In this document: positions 9,260 through 18,698 of the stretch, one piece after another | How positions within the stretch are numbered: the first letter of the stretch is position 1 | How the letters are laid out: each line of letters begins with the position of its first letter | Source: Winogradskyella sp. | GTDB lineage: Bacteria; Bacteroidota; Bacteroidia; Flavobacteriales; Flavobacteriaceae | Assembly (NCBI GenBank): GCA_004211785.1 | Contig: SHBX01000005.1 | Span: forward strand, 1-64,000 | DNA length: 64,000 bases | Reading direction: 5' to 3' | Translations under genes and position numbers: made by a program | The notes under the pieces: generated by a model | Databases searched by the model: none | The model's input: the letters and a program-made list of their open reading frames with translations, nothing else | Told to the model about the DNA's origin: nothing

Positions 9260-10009
9260 ATGATGAATTTAACGTTAAAAATATGGCGTCAAAAAAATGC
9301 TAGTGATAAAGGACAGATTGTAGATTACCCATTAAGTGGTGTTTCTCCAGATATGTCTTTTTTAGAAATGCTAGATGTTTTAAATCAAGAGCTTATTGAA
9401 AAAGGTGAACAACCTGTTGCTTTTGATCACGATTGTCGTGAAGGTATTTGCGGAACGTGTTCGTTATATATTAACGGTAGAGCGCATGGACCGCAAACAA
9501 AAATTACAGCATGTCAATTACACATGCGTAGTTTCAAAGACGGAGATACCATCTATATTGAACCATGGAGAGCAGAAGCTTTCCCTGTGGTTAAGGATTT
9601 GATTGTAGATCGTACGTCTTTTGACCGTATTCAGCAAGCAGGTGGGTTTATTTCTGTAAATACATCAGGGAACACTCAGGATGCTAATGCAATTCCGATT
9701 GAAAAAGAAAACGCAGACAAAGCCTTTGATGCTGCAACTTGTATTGGTTGCGGCGCTTGTGTAGCAAGCTGTAAAAATTCTTCGGCAATGTTATTTGTTT
9801 CTGCTAAAGTGTCGCAATTTGCTTTATTGCCGCAAGGTCAAGTTGAAGCTACAGACCGTGTATTAAACATGGTTAAGCAAATGGATGAAGAAGGATTTGG
9901 AAACTGCACAAACACTGGAGCTTGTGAGGTAGAATGCCCTAAAGGCATTTCTTTAGAGAATATAGCACGTATGAATCGTGAGTACCTTTCAGCAAGCTTA
10001 AAAGGTTAG
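9260..10009 (+). CDS. sdhB: succinate dehydrogenase/fumarate reductase iron-sulfur subunit
   Basis: A 249-residue subunit carrying all three Fe-S clusters. The N-terminal ferredoxin-type domain has the 2Fe-2S ligands in [15 protein letters not shown] plus the later TACQLH cysteine. The C-terminal domain has the bacterial-ferredoxin pattern [12 protein letters not shown] and the second set [14 protein letters not shown], for the 4Fe-4S and 3Fe-4S centres. It passes electrons from SdhA's FAD to the quinone site in SdhC. Two ATGs open the frame. It is the last gene of the operon, and a strong hairpin follows 43 bases after the stop. Confidence 0.96.
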   Translation: MMNLTLKIWRQKNASDKGQIVDYPLSGVSPDMSFLEMLDVLNQELIEKGEQPVAFDHDCREGICGTCSLYINGRAHGPQTKITACQLHMRSFKDGDTIYIEPWRAEAFPVVKDLIVDRTSFDRIQQAGGFISVNTSGNTQDANAIPIEKENADKAFDAATCIGCGACVASCKNSSAMLFVSAKVSQFALLPQGQVEATDRVLNMVKQMDEEGFGNCTNTGACEVECPKGISLENIARMNREYLSASLKG

Positions 10010-10051
10010 AGATTTACATCCCATATCGAGTTACAAATTTTAATATTTATT

Positions 10052-10084
10052 ATCCTAAGGTAAATTTTACCTTAGGATTTTTTC
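10052..10084 (+). terminator. sdh operon terminator
   Basis: Perfect 13-base arms ATCCTAAGGTAAA (10052-10064) and TTTACCTTAGGAT (10066-10078), a one-base centre, then TTTTTT. This is one of the strongest hairpins in the window. Confidence 0.85.
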
Positions 10085-10109
10085 TTTATTTTGATTTCAA
10101 ATTATCATC

Positions 10110-11009
10110 ATGAAAAATATAATTAATCTTTTTACATGCTTTCTGTTTTTTATCACAATTGGCTACTCACAAGAAGGCAATCAAAAATTTGATGAAGACA
10201 AACTCTTAAACAGATTAGAAATACTAAGCTCAGATAAGTTTGAGGGAAGACGTACAGGAGAAAAAGGAAATGATTTAGCTAGAGCATATATTATAAAAGA
10301 ATTTAAAAGTTTAAACGTGTCTGGGTTTAATGGAAAATATGAACATCCATTTTCTTTCGATTCACGTGTCGGAAAATTTAATGCAAATAATATCCTAGTT
10401 GAGATTAAAGGAACTGATTATCCTAATAAATATATAGTTGTTAGTGCCCATCATGATCATCTTGGTATTTCCGGAGATTTAATATATAATGGCGCAGATG
10501 ATGACGCTTCAGGTGTAGCAGCATTATTTGCATTTGCAGAATACTTGAAACAAAATCCGCCAAAACATTCAGTAATATTAGCAGCTTTTGATGCTGAGGA
10601 ACTTGGTCTTAGAGGTGCAAAATACTTCGTTGAAAAAATGAAAGATTCAGACATCCTAGTAAATATTAATATGGATATGATTAGCCGTAGCTCTAAAAAC
10701 GAATTATACGTTGTTGGAGGTAGATATAATAAAGCACTTGAAAATCTTGTTAAAGCTCACGAAAATCCAACAAATACAAAATTGCTAGTTGGTCATGATG
10801 GTTCTGATGAGAAAGATGATTGGACATATGCATCTGACCATGGGCCTTTTCATAGAGCTAAGATTCCTTTTTTATACTTTGGAAATGAGGACCATGCTGC
10901 CTATCACAAGCCAACAGATGTATTCGCTGATATTACTCCAGACTTTTATAAAAATGCAGTGGGTATTATTCTATCGGTTTTTCTAGATTTAGATACAAAA
11001 GGATTGTAA
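10110..11009 (+). CDS. secreted M28-family zinc aminopeptidase
   Basis: A 299-residue exported peptidase with a signal peptide (about 1-20, ending GYSQ). The catalytic domain shows the M28 set: SAHHDHLG (metal His114 and Asp116), NGADDDASG (bridging Asp near 130), DAEELGLRG (general base Glu163 and metal Glu164), NMDMISR (metal Asp) and the final metal His in EDHAAYHKPTD. All metal ligands are present, so it should be active in the periplasm or outside the cell, releasing amino acids from peptide N-termini. It stands alone between the sdh terminator and the MutS-like gene. Confidence 0.9.
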   Translation: MKNIINLFTCFLFFITIGYSQEGNQKFDEDKLLNRLEILSSDKFEGRRTGEKGNDLARAYIIKEFKSLNVSGFNGKYEHPFSFDSRVGKFNANNILVEIKGTDYPNKYIVVSAHHDHLGISGDLIYNGADDDASGVAALFAFAEYLKQNPPKHSVILAAFDAEELGLRGAKYFVEKMKDSDILVNINMDMISRSSKNELYVVGGRYNKALENLVKAHENPTNTKLLVGHDGSDEKDDWTYASDHGPFHRAKIPFLYFGNEDHAAYHKPTDVFADITPDFYKNAVGIILSVFLDLDTKGL

Positions 11010-11106
11010 AAGCGTCAGTTCGAGTGATTTTTTGAGAAAAATTGTATCGATAACATTTATTAGTTTAGAATTCTGTTTTTAGTATATTTCGGCAATAGAA
11101 ATAAAG

Positions 11107-12879
11107 ATGCAAAACTCTTCAGAATTTTATAAAAGCCAATTAGAAGCACACCAATCTAAAGCAAGAGATATATTTAAAAAGTTAAGCCTATTTAGTTTAT
11201 TAAGGCTTAGTGTTTTTGTACTAACCGCAGTTGGAGTTTATTTCACTTTTAACCAGTGGCAAATTGCTGCAGGAATTGCGATTTTTGGAATTGCAATCTT
11301 TTTATTTCTGCTATCAAAATATACCGATTTAAAATCTGAAAGAGCACGCTTTAAACGTTTGGTAAAAATTAATGAAGAAGAAATTACTATCGCTTCAGGT
11401 GATTTTCATAATAGAGAAGATGGCTCAGAATTTCAAAACCCAAAACACTTTTATAGCCTTGATATAGACTTATTTGGAAAAGGGTCTTTCTTTCAGTTTA
11501 CAAACAGGACGACTATAAAAGAAGGTACACAAAAGCTTGTAAATTTTCTGTTAGCAAATACAATTACTGAAATTCCAACACGCCAAGAAGCTATAAAAGA
11601 ATTATCAGAACAACCAGAATGGCGACAAAATTTTACTGCTATTGCGCAAGGTGTAAAAGTGGAGCATTCTGCTAGCAATATTATAAAATGGCTAAAGCAT
11701 TATAAACCGTTTTTGAGCAAAACTTGGTTTTTAATAACAATAGGTTTTAGCTTAGCATCTTTGTTGGTTTTTGTATTGGCTGTTGCAGAAATTATACCGA
11801 TTGAGTCTTTATTGTATTGGTTGTTATTTGGTCTTGGTATAACTGGACGATACCTCAAACAAGTCAATGTAGTTTCAGCACAAACCTCTAAAGCTAAAGA
11901 TACGTTTAGACAATATGCATTGCTTTTAAATAAAATTGAAACAACTACTTTTTCATCAGATTTATTGAAAGCACAACAAAGCAGAATTGAGTTAGAAGGT
12001 CAAAAAGCCTCAGAAATATTTGCTAAATTCTCAAAGCACATTGATGGCTTAGATAACAGAAATAATTTGCTTTCTGCCATTTTTGGGAATGGTTATTTTC
12101 TTTGGGATTTAAGACAGGCATATTACATAGAACAATGGATTAAGACCTACGCCGATAAGGTCGAAGATTGGTTTGAAGTTGTTACTTTTTTTGATGCCTA
12201 TAATAGTTTAGGAAACTATGCCTTTAACCACCAAGCATTTACTTACCCAGAAATTACGGAAACAAAGAACACAATTTTAGCTCAAGATTTAGGGCACCCA
12301 TTATTACAATCAGATAAGCGTGTTGATAGCGATTTAGACATACAAGACCAACAGTTTTTTATAGTTACTGGTGCAAACATGGCAGGGAAGAGTACCTTTT
12401 TAAGAACGGTGGCTTTACATATAGTTATGTCTAATGTAGGATTACCAGTTTGTGCAACTCAAAGCAAATACAAACCCATTAAGCTCATAACTAGTATGCG
12501 CACAACAGATTCACTTACTGATGATAGTAGTTACTTTTTTAGTGAGCTCACACGCTTAAAATTTGTTGTAGATACCATTGAAAAGGATAATAATTACTTC
12601 ATTATTCTGGATGAAATTTTAAAAGGGACTAACAGTACAGACAAAGCCATTGGCTCCAGAAAGTTTGTTGAGAAACTAGTAAAACTTAATGCTACAGGAA
12701 TCATAGCCACACATGACTTAAGCCTCACGGAAATAGAAGCCCAATTAGAACCAGTTAAAAACTACTTTTTTGATGCGCAAATTGTCAATGATGAACTCTA
12801 CTTTGATTACAAACTAAAACAAGGCGTTTGCCAAAACATGAATGCAAGTTTTCTGTTGAAAAAGATGGAGATTGTGTAG
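11107..12879 (+). CDS. membrane-anchored MutS-like ATPase
   Basis: A 590-residue protein with the C-terminal MutS ATPase: Walker A GANMAGKST (about 422-430), the signature region SSYFFSELTRLK, Walker B YFIILDEI (about 497-504), and the downstream ATHDLSL histidine. The mismatch-recognition domain I (with the Phe-x-Glu motif) is absent. Instead there are two hydrophobic hairpins, about residues 28-68 and 205-245, which should place the protein in the inner membrane. This architecture is common in Bacteroidota and differs from MutS1 and from MutS2 (no Smr domain). The function is unknown; a repair role should not be assumed. Confidence 0.85.
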   Translation: MQNSSEFYKSQLEAHQSKARDIFKKLSLFSLLRLSVFVLTAVGVYFTFNQWQIAAGIAIFGIAIFLFLLSKYTDLKSERARFKRLVKINEEEITIASGDFHNREDGSEFQNPKHFYSLDIDLFGKGSFFQFTNRTTIKEGTQKLVNFLLANTITEIPTRQEAIKELSEQPEWRQNFTAIAQGVKVEHSASNIIKWLKHYKPFLSKTWFLITIGFSLASLLVFVLAVAEIIPIESLLYWLLFGLGITGRYLKQVNVVSAQTSKAKDTFRQYALLLNKIETTTFSSDLLKAQQSRIELEGQKASEIFAKFSKHIDGLDNRNNLLSAIFGNGYFLWDLRQAYYIEQWIKTYADKVEDWFEVVTFFDAYNSLGNYAFNHQAFTYPEITETKNTILAQDLGHPLLQSDKRVDSDLDIQDQQFFIVTGANMAGKSTFLRTVALHIVMSNVGLPVCATQSKYKPIKLITSMRTTDSLTDDSSYFFSELTRLKFVVDTIEKDNNYFIILDEILKGTNSTDKAIGSRKFVEKLVKLNATGIIATHDLSLTEIEAQLEPVKNYFFDAQIVNDELYFDYKLKQGVCQNMNASFLLKKMEIV

Positions 12880-12906
12880 GCAATCTTTCTTCTATCATAC
12901 AAAAGC

Positions 12907-12939
12907 AAAAAACCCTTTCTAATCTAGAAAGGGTTTTTT
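12907..12939. terminator. bidirectional terminator between the MutS-like gene and rpmA
   Basis: Arms AAAAAACCCTTTCT (12907-12920) and AGAAAGGGTTTTTT (12926-12939) around a 5-base loop. Two genes converge here and the stem has a T-run on both strands. Confidence 0.85.
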
Positions 12940-12961
12940 AAATTTTTAAAAGAAAAATCTT

Positions 12962-13222
12962 TTAAGCCTCAAAAGGCTCAATAGACACATAAGATCTGTT
13001 GTCTTTTTTCTTTGTAAACTTTACTAAACCATCAACTTTTGCATGCAAAGTATGGTCTTTTCCTTGGTATACGTTTTCACCTGGGTGATGCGTGTTACCA
13101 CGTTGTCTTAAAATGATGTTTCCAGCGATAGCAGCTTGTCCACCAAAAATCTTAACACCTAAGCGTTTCGATTCTGATTCTCTACCGTTTTTAGAACTAC
13201 CAACTCCTTTTTTATGAGCCAT
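12962..13222 (-). CDS. rpmA: 50S ribosomal protein L27
   Basis: An 86-residue ribosomal protein with the canonical start [16 protein letters not shown] and the core [15 protein letters not shown], essentially the whole family length. The N-terminal tail reaches the peptidyl-transferase centre of the large subunit. There is no Firmicutes-type N-terminal propeptide. It follows rplU by 42 bases on the minus strand and shares its transcript, which ends at the hairpin 12907-12939. Confidence 0.98.
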   Translation of the reverse strand: MAHKKGVGSSKNGRESESKRLGVKIFGGQAAIAGNIILRQRGNTHHPGENVYQGKDHTLHAKVDGLVKFTKKKDNRSYVSIEPFEA

Positions 13223-13264
13223 TGTCTTAAGGTTTTATATTGTTAAACTTAAGTGGTTACGCAA

Positions 13265-13966
13265 TTATGCTTTACCACCATCTAATTCGTCTTGCCATTT
13301 TTTAAGCTCGTCCCACTTACCATCAGCAGCTAATTTAGCTTGCTTTGGCCATGTGTCAGTAACATGGTTACCACGAACTCCAGCGATAATCTCAGAAATT
13401 TTAGCTGGCTTAGTTTTAGCTAAATCAGCAAAAGTAGCAACACCAGCTTCTACTAAAGTAGATGCAATTTTTGGTCCAATACCTTCAATTTTCTTTAAAT
13501 CATCTGCTTTACCAGTTGCTTTCTTAGCAGCAGCCTTTTTAGGTGCAACTTTTTTAGGTGCAGCTTTTTCAGCTTTAGGAGCAGTAGCTTTAGCTTCTGC
13601 TTTCTTTGGTTCAGCTTTTTTAGTTTCCTTTTTTGGCGCTGCTTTTTTAGCTCCAGAAGCTTTAATACCTTCGATTACGATTTCAGAAAGTGCTTGACGG
13701 TGACCATTCTTAACACGGTAACCTTTACGTCTTTTCTTTTTGAAAACAATAACCTTGTCACCTTTAAGGTGCTTTAAGACTTTTGCACTTACTTGTGCTC
13801 CGTCTATAGCTGGGGCGCCTAGAGTTACTTTGTCACCGTCGCCGATTAAAAGAACGTTATCGAAATTTACTTTCTTACCTTCTTCTGTAGCTAAACGATT
13901 AACAAAAACTTTTTGGTCTTTTTCAACTTTAAATTGATGCCCTGCTATCTCTACAATTGCGTACAT
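13265..13966 (-). CDS. rplU: 50S ribosomal protein L21 with C-terminal helix-hairpin-helix extension
   Basis: A 233-residue protein, more than twice the usual length of L21 (about 103). Residues 1-103 are a complete L21 (MYAIVEIAGHQFKVEKDQK, KKRRKGYRVKNGHRQ). Residues 105-155 are a repetitive Lys/Ala/Pro linker made of KKA, PKK and EKA units. Residues 156-233 carry a helix-hairpin-helix-like unit, DDLKKIEGIGPKIASTLVEA, followed by a tail with WPKQAKLAADGKW. Such an extension occurs in other Flavobacteriia, as I recall; its role is not known and could be extra RNA or DNA contact. Transcribed first in rplU-rpmA from the promoter at 14029-14059. Confidence 0.95.
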   Translation of the reverse strand: MYAIVEIAGHQFKVEKDQKVFVNRLATEEGKKVNFDNVLLIGDGDKVTLGAPAIDGAQVSAKVLKHLKGDKVIVFKKKRRKGYRVKNGHRQALSEIVIEGIKASGAKKAAPKKETKKAEPKKAEAKATAPKAEKAAPKKVAPKKAAAKKATGKADDLKKIEGIGPKIASTLVEAGVATFADLAKTKPAKISEIIAGVRGNHVTDTWPKQAKLAADGKWDELKKWQDELDGGKA

Positions 13967-14028
13967 AGCGTAACGTTTTTATTAATTTGTTTATAAATCA
14001 AAATAGCCTTCTTCTCAGAAAGCGGATG

Positions 14029-14059
14029 CAAATATACGCTTAAATTCCTAATTCACAAA
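14029..14059 (-). promoter_or_regulatory. rplU-rpmA promoter, full consensus
   Basis: On the minus strand: TTTG at 14059-14056, 19-base spacer, TATATTTG at 14036-14029. This is an exact match to the Bacteroidota housekeeping consensus. The predicted transcript start near 14022 gives a leader of about 55 bases. The surrounding gap 13967-14268 otherwise holds only the opposing -7 box at 14189-14196. Confidence 0.75.
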
Positions 14060-14188
14060 CGTTTTATTGCTTTTGAAAAGCATTTAAAATCCTTGTTTTC
14101 AGCCCTATTATTACCAAAACCATAAATTAATAGTTGAACAGCATACTTATTTCACATTTTATTTAGATAAAAAGGCGGATTTGTTCGT

Positions 14189-14196
14189 TATTTTTG
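14189..14196 (+). promoter_or_regulatory. putative -7 box for the M16 peptidase operon
   Basis: TATTTTTG, an exact match to TAnnTTTG, 72 bases before the ATG at 14269. No clear -33 TTTG at the expected distance. Confidence 0.4.
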
Positions 14197-14268
14197 TGCC
14201 AATTGCTGTAACAATTGTTAATTAAGCAAGACAAACACTTGAAACTTTTATTTAAAAAAAACACAAAA

Positions 14269-15585
14269 ATGAAAAAAAGCTTATTAAGTCTAGCACTTTT
14301 GATGTTTGTAGGTTACTCATCTACAGCACAAAAGGTAGAGTTTGAAGAATTTGATTTAGATAACGGACTACATGTTATCCTTCATCAAGATAATACAGCT
14401 CCAGTAGTTATTACATCAGTAATGTACGATGTTGGAGGTAAAGACAGAGAACTTAACCGAACAGGTTTTGCTCACTTTTTTGAACACCTTTTGTTTGAAG
14501 GTTCAGAAAACATTGAGCGTGGTGAGTTTATGAAAATTATCCCTGCTAATGGCGGTACTTTCAACGCTAACACATCTCAGGACAGAACATACTATTATGA
14601 AATCTTTCCATCTAACAAATTAGAGCTAGGCTTATGGTTAGAGTCTGAGCGTATGTTGCATCCAGTAATTGACAAAGTTGGAGTAGACACTCAAAACGAA
14701 GTTGTAAAAGAAGAAAAGCGTCAGAGCTACGACAGACCTTATGGGAAGATATTAGAGGAGATAGGAAAAAGCTTATTTGAAGTGCATCCTTATAAAGACC
14801 CAAATATTGGTTACATGAAAGATCTTGATGCAGCTACGCTAGATCAATTTAATGCTTATTTCAAGAAATACTACGGACCTAACAATGCGGTATTAATCGT
14901 TGCTGGTGATATTGATACAGCTAAGACTAAAGAAATGGTTAAAGAATACTTTAGTGAAGTAAAATCTAGACCAAAAGTGGTTAGAGATTTCCCTAAAGAA
15001 ACGCCTATTACCGAAACTAAAAAAGTAGAAGCATTTGATGCAAATATTCAGATTCCGGCTGTTATTGCAGCATACCGCTTACCTGGCCAAGCTTCTAGAG
15101 ACGCATTTGTATTAGATATGATTTCTACATATTTAAGTGGCGGAAAAAGCTCTGTATTGTACAAGAAAATTGTTGACGAGCAAAAGCAAGCACTACAAGT
15201 ACAAGCTGTTAACCTTGGACAAGTTGACTATAACATTTTTGCATTATTTGCATTGCCGCAAGGCGATGTTCCTTTAGATACACTACTTGCCGAAATGGAT
15301 GAAGAAATTAAAATCATGCAAACAGAATTAATTTCTGAGCGAGACTATCAGAAACTTCAAAATCAGTTTGAAAACAGATTTGTAAGCTCTAACTCAAGTG
15401 TTGCAGGTATTGCAAGTTCTTTAGCGACATATTACATGTTATATGGTGATGTAAATTTAATTAACACACAATTAGATTTATACAAGTCTATTACAAGAGA
15501 AGAAATTAGAGATGTAGCGGCTAAATATTTAAGCCCAAATCAACGTGTAGAAATTCAGTATTTACCTAAAAAAGACGATAAATAA
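14269..15585 (+). CDS. M16 zinc peptidase, catalytic subunit
   Basis: A 438-residue protein from ATG at 14269; an upstream in-frame TTG at 14215 is rejected because it would put 18 charged residues ahead of a clean signal peptide (MKKSLLSLALLMFVGYSSTAQ). The inverted zinc motif HFFEH and the downstream glutamate in NEVVKEEKRQ are intact, so this is the active partner of an M16 pair. The second half, with VIVAGDID and PAVIAAYRLPG, is the usual inactive M16 repeat. It is probably periplasmic. The next gene begins 1 base after the stop and encodes the non-catalytic partner. Confidence 0.92.
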   Translation: MKKSLLSLALLMFVGYSSTAQKVEFEEFDLDNGLHVILHQDNTAPVVITSVMYDVGGKDRELNRTGFAHFFEHLLFEGSENIERGEFMKIIPANGGTFNANTSQDRTYYYEIFPSNKLELGLWLESERMLHPVIDKVGVDTQNEVVKEEKRQSYDRPYGKILEEIGKSLFEVHPYKDPNIGYMKDLDAATLDQFNAYFKKYYGPNNAVLIVAGDIDTAKTKEMVKEYFSEVKSRPKVVRDFPKETPITETKKVEAFDANIQIPAVIAAYRLPGQASRDAFVLDMISTYLSGGKSSVLYKKIVDEQKQALQVQAVNLGQVDYNIFALFALPQGDVPLDTLLAEMDEEIKIMQTELISERDYQKLQNQFENRFVSSNSSVAGIASSLATYYMLYGDVNLINTQLDLYKSITREEIRDVAAKYLSPNQRVEIQYLPKKDDK

Positions 15586-15586
15586 G

Positions 15587-17674
15587 ATGAAGACATTAAA
15601 ACTAAAATTAGCTGCGTTTGTAGGTATGGCTCTGATTTCATTTGGAGTAAACGCACAACTAGATAGGTCTCAAATGCCAAAGGCAGGTCCAGAACCAGTA
15701 ATTAATTTAGAAGACCCACAAGAATTTAAACTTAACAATGGTATTACTGTAATGGTAGTTGAAAACAACAAACTACCAAGAGTGTCTTACCAATTAAGTA
15801 TAGACAACAAGCCTTACGCTGAAGGTGACAAAGCAGGTGTTTCTAGCTTATTATCAGCAATGTTAGGAAACGGAACAACGTCTATTTCTAAAGACGATTT
15901 TAACGAAGAAGTAGATTTCTTAGGCGCAAACATTTCATTTGGTTCAAGTGGAGGTTTTGGTAGTGGTTTGGTAAAATACGCTGACCGTATTGTTGAGCTT
16001 ATGGCAGATGCAACAATCAATCCCTTATTAACTGAAGAAGAATTTAATAAAGAAAAAGATAAACTCATCGAAAACTTGAAGACTAGTGCAAAAAGCTCTG
16101 ATGCTGTTGCTGGTCGTGTAGTAGGCGCTTTAGCTTATGGAAAAGAACATGTTTATGGTGAGTTTACAACAGAAGAAACCGTAAATAATGTAACGTTTCA
16201 AGATGTATTAGATTTTTATAAAATCAGATTTGCACCAAACAATGCATATATCGTAGTCGTTGGAGATATTAGTGCAAAAGATGCTAAGAAGCAACTAAAA
16301 AAGTATTTTGGTAAGTGGGAAAAAGTAGATTTAAAAGAATTGCCAACGCCTGAGCTAACAGCAAATGTTTCTTCTGCAGAAATTAATTTTGTAGATATGC
16401 CAAATGCAACTCAGTCTAATATTTCTATTACTAATAATGTAGATTTAAAACAAAGTGACAAAGATTATTTTGCTGCTTTAATGGCAAACAACATCCTTGG
16501 TGGTGGTGGAGAAGGTTACTTATTTAAAAACCTTCGTGAAGACAAGGGATATACTTATGGCGCATACTCTAGTTTAGGTGCTAGCCGTTATGGAGTGTCT
16601 CGTTTTAATGCAAGCGCAAAAGTGCGTAATGTCGTAACAGATAGTGCAGTTGTGGAGTTTTTAAAGGAAATAAAACGTATCCGTACTGAACCAGTAGAAG
16701 TACAGACTTTAGATAACGCAAAGGCTAAATATGTTGGTCGTTTTGTTATGGCGTTAGAGCGTCCACAAACTATTGCTAATTATGCTTTAAACAAAAAAAG
16801 AAATAATTTACCAGACGACTTTTATGCTAAATACTTAGAGAACATTAATAATGTTTCTGTTCAAGACGTACAACGTGTGGCAAACAAATATTTTAGTTTA
16901 GACAATTCTAGAATTGTTGTGGTCGGTAAAGGTGCTGATGTTTTAGATAATTTAGAAAAAGTTGGTTTACCAATTAAATACTACGACAAGTATGCTAGTG
17001 CAACAGAAAAGCCAGTATTTTCTAAGCCATTACCAGAAGGATTAACGGCTGCAGATGTAGTTAAGAATTATGTGAAAGCTGTTGGAGGAGAAGCCAAATT
17101 AAGAGAAGTAAAATCTACTTTGACAATGGCTGATGTTACAATTACTGGAGCGCCTTTTAAGCCTAAAGCAATAATTAAGCAAATGGCACCAAACAAGTTT
17201 TCTATGGAGATGAGTATTGAAGGTATGGGAACTATTATGAAGCAAAAGTTTGATGGTAACTCAGGTTATCAAGAGCAACAAGGACAAAAAATCCCAATGT
17301 CTGATGATGATGTATCATCTCGTAAAGCAGAAAAAGGATTATTCCCTGAGTTGTATATGGAGGCGTCTAATATAGCATTAGAAAGCCTGACAGATGTAGA
17401 TGGTTTAGATGCATACAAGATTGTAGTTACTAAAGACGGTAAAAAATCTGTAAAGTACTATGCAGCAGATTCTGGTTTGTTACTTAGAACAGAAGAGACT
17501 AATGAAGCTGGAGGACAGTCAATAACTACAGTTACAGACTATTCTGATTATAAAGAGGTGAACGGCGTTATGTTTGCTCAAAAAATGAAAATAACTCAAG
17601 GACCACAGGTTTTTGAGATGGCTATAACAGAAGTAAAAGTTAATGAAGGCGTAACAGCCGAGGACTTTAACTAA
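15587..17674 (+). CDS. M16 peptidase-like, inactive subunit fused to a LolA-like domain
   Basis: A 695-residue exported protein (signal peptide about 1-23, ending GVNAQ). Residues about 40-465 form an M16 fold (MVVENNKLPRVSYQLSID, YIVVVGDISAKDAKK), but where HxxEH should stand the sequence is SSLLSAMLGNGTTSI, so no zinc is bound. Residues about 490-695 are an added domain (VVKNYVKAVGGEAKLREVKS, KMKITQGPQVFEMAITEVKVN) with the look of the LolA/LppX-type lipid-binding half-barrel found in Bacteroidota proteins. With the upstream catalytic subunit it likely forms a heterodimer that degrades peptides in the periplasm. The role of the fused domain is unknown. Confidence 0.88.
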   Translation: MKTLKLKLAAFVGMALISFGVNAQLDRSQMPKAGPEPVINLEDPQEFKLNNGITVMVVENNKLPRVSYQLSIDNKPYAEGDKAGVSSLLSAMLGNGTTSISKDDFNEEVDFLGANISFGSSGGFGSGLVKYADRIVELMADATINPLLTEEEFNKEKDKLIENLKTSAKSSDAVAGRVVGALAYGKEHVYGEFTTEETVNNVTFQDVLDFYKIRFAPNNAYIVVVGDISAKDAKKQLKKYFGKWEKVDLKELPTPELTANVSSAEINFVDMPNATQSNISITNNVDLKQSDKDYFAALMANNILGGGGEGYLFKNLREDKGYTYGAYSSLGASRYGVSRFNASAKVRNVVTDSAVVEFLKEIKRIRTEPVEVQTLDNAKAKYVGRFVMALERPQTIANYALNKKRNNLPDDFYAKYLENINNVSVQDVQRVANKYFSLDNSRIVVVGKGADVLDNLEKVGLPIKYYDKYASATEKPVFSKPLPEGLTAADVVKNYVKAVGGEAKLREVKSTLTMADVTITGAPFKPKAIIKQMAPNKFSMEMSIEGMGTIMKQKFDGNSGYQEQQGQKIPMSDDDVSSRKAEKGLFPELYMEASNIALESLTDVDGLDAYKIVVTKDGKKSVKYYAADSGLLLRTEETNEAGGQSITTVTDYSDYKEVNGVMFAQKMKITQGPQVFEMAITEVKVNEGVTAEDFN

Positions 17675-17701
17675 GATTATAAGTCCTATTATATAAATTT
17701 T

Positions 17702-17732
17702 AAAACCGAAGTCATTAGACTTCGGTTTTTTT
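17702..17732. terminator. bidirectional terminator
   Basis: Perfect 12-base arms AAAACCGAAGTC (17702-17713) and GACTTCGGTTTT (17718-17729), 4-base loop and T-run. It separates the M16 operon from the convergent transporter gene. Confidence 0.85.
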
Positions 17733-18609
17733 ATGCCTTTTTCCTGTTGGCAACATATACGCCAGCTAATATAATTAGTGTGGCAATACCTTGTAGAGGT
17801 GTAAAGTTTTCGCCATCAAGTAACCCCCAAATCAGAGCTACAATAGGCATTAAATAAGTTACAGAAGTTGCAAAAACAGGTGTAGATATTTGTATGAGCT
17901 TATTAAATAAGACCTTAGCTAAAGCAGTTCCGAAAATTGATAATAATGCCACACATATTATAGCATCCCATATGGTTTCAGAATTAAATGTTTCTGACGA
18001 AAAGAAGTCCGTAAACAACAAAACAACAAACGCAGGGATAATTATAAACACATAATTGCCAGCAGCAATAGTTAGCGGCTTTACATCTTGTAAATAGCGT
18101 TTAATAATGTTGACATTGGCAGCATACATCAATGTTGAAATAATTATAAAGCTGGCATATAAATAGTTCTGGTTAGGATTAATCTCTGCACCTTTAAGAA
18201 TAAGTAGCGCGGTACCGATAAAACCAATAATAACACCAATAACTTGTCGTCTGGTCGATGCTATTTTAAAAACAGCAGCGCCCATTAAAATGGTGTTAAG
18301 AGGTACAAGTGAATTTAAAATGGAAGTAATGGCACTATCAATTTCGGTTTCTGCAATGGCAAATAAAAACGCAGGAAAAAATGACCCTAAAAAACCAGAA
18401 ATAGCAATCCATTTCCACTGTGGGTTTTTAATGTTTTTTAGACTGCTATATCCAAAAGCCAATAAAATAACTCCAGTTAGTACATTACGCAAACTACCTA
18501 TCTGAAAAGGGGTTAATCCAATTAAGGCTTTTTTAATGAGGATGAATGAACTGCCCCAAATCACTGATAAAATAACGAGATAAAGCCACTTAATGTTAAT
18601 GTTCTTCAT
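17731..18609 (-). CDS. EamA/DMT superfamily transporter
   Basis: A 292-residue protein with about ten hydrophobic helices in two EamA repeats. The first repeat begins LYLVILSVIWGSSFILIKKAL, the classic drug/metabolite exporter entry, and the second begins with the ASFIIISTLMYAANVNIIKRY segment. The C-terminus is basic (ANRKKA). Substrates of this family (amino acids, nucleosides, amines) cannot be predicted from sequence. It is a single gene on the minus strand, divergent from the HMA lipoprotein gene with 89 bases between. Confidence 0.9.
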   Translation of the reverse strand: MKNINIKWLYLVILSVIWGSSFILIKKALIGLTPFQIGSLRNVLTGVILLAFGYSSLKNIKNPQWKWIAISGFLGSFFPAFLFAIAETEIDSAITSILNSLVPLNTILMGAAVFKIASTRRQVIGVIIGFIGTALLILKGAEINPNQNYLYASFIIISTLMYAANVNIIKRYLQDVKPLTIAAGNYVFIIIPAFVVLLFTDFFSSETFNSETIWDAIICVALLSIFGTALAKVLFNKLIQISTPVFATSVTYLMPIVALIWGLLDGENFTPLQGIATLIILAGVYVANRKKA

Positions 18610-18668
18610 AAAGACAGATTAGCGGTCACAAAATTCGTTAATTATTTTTCAAGAAACCTCGTATTTAT

Positions 18669-18676
18669 TAGATTTG
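18669..18676 (+). promoter_or_regulatory. putative promoter of the HMA lipoprotein gene
   Basis: Exact -7 box TAGATTTG, 22 bases before the ATG at 18699, with a TTTT at 18646-18649 at the -33 distance (19-base spacer). Confidence 0.5.
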
Positions 18677-18698
18677 TTCAAAATAAGATTTTTGACCC

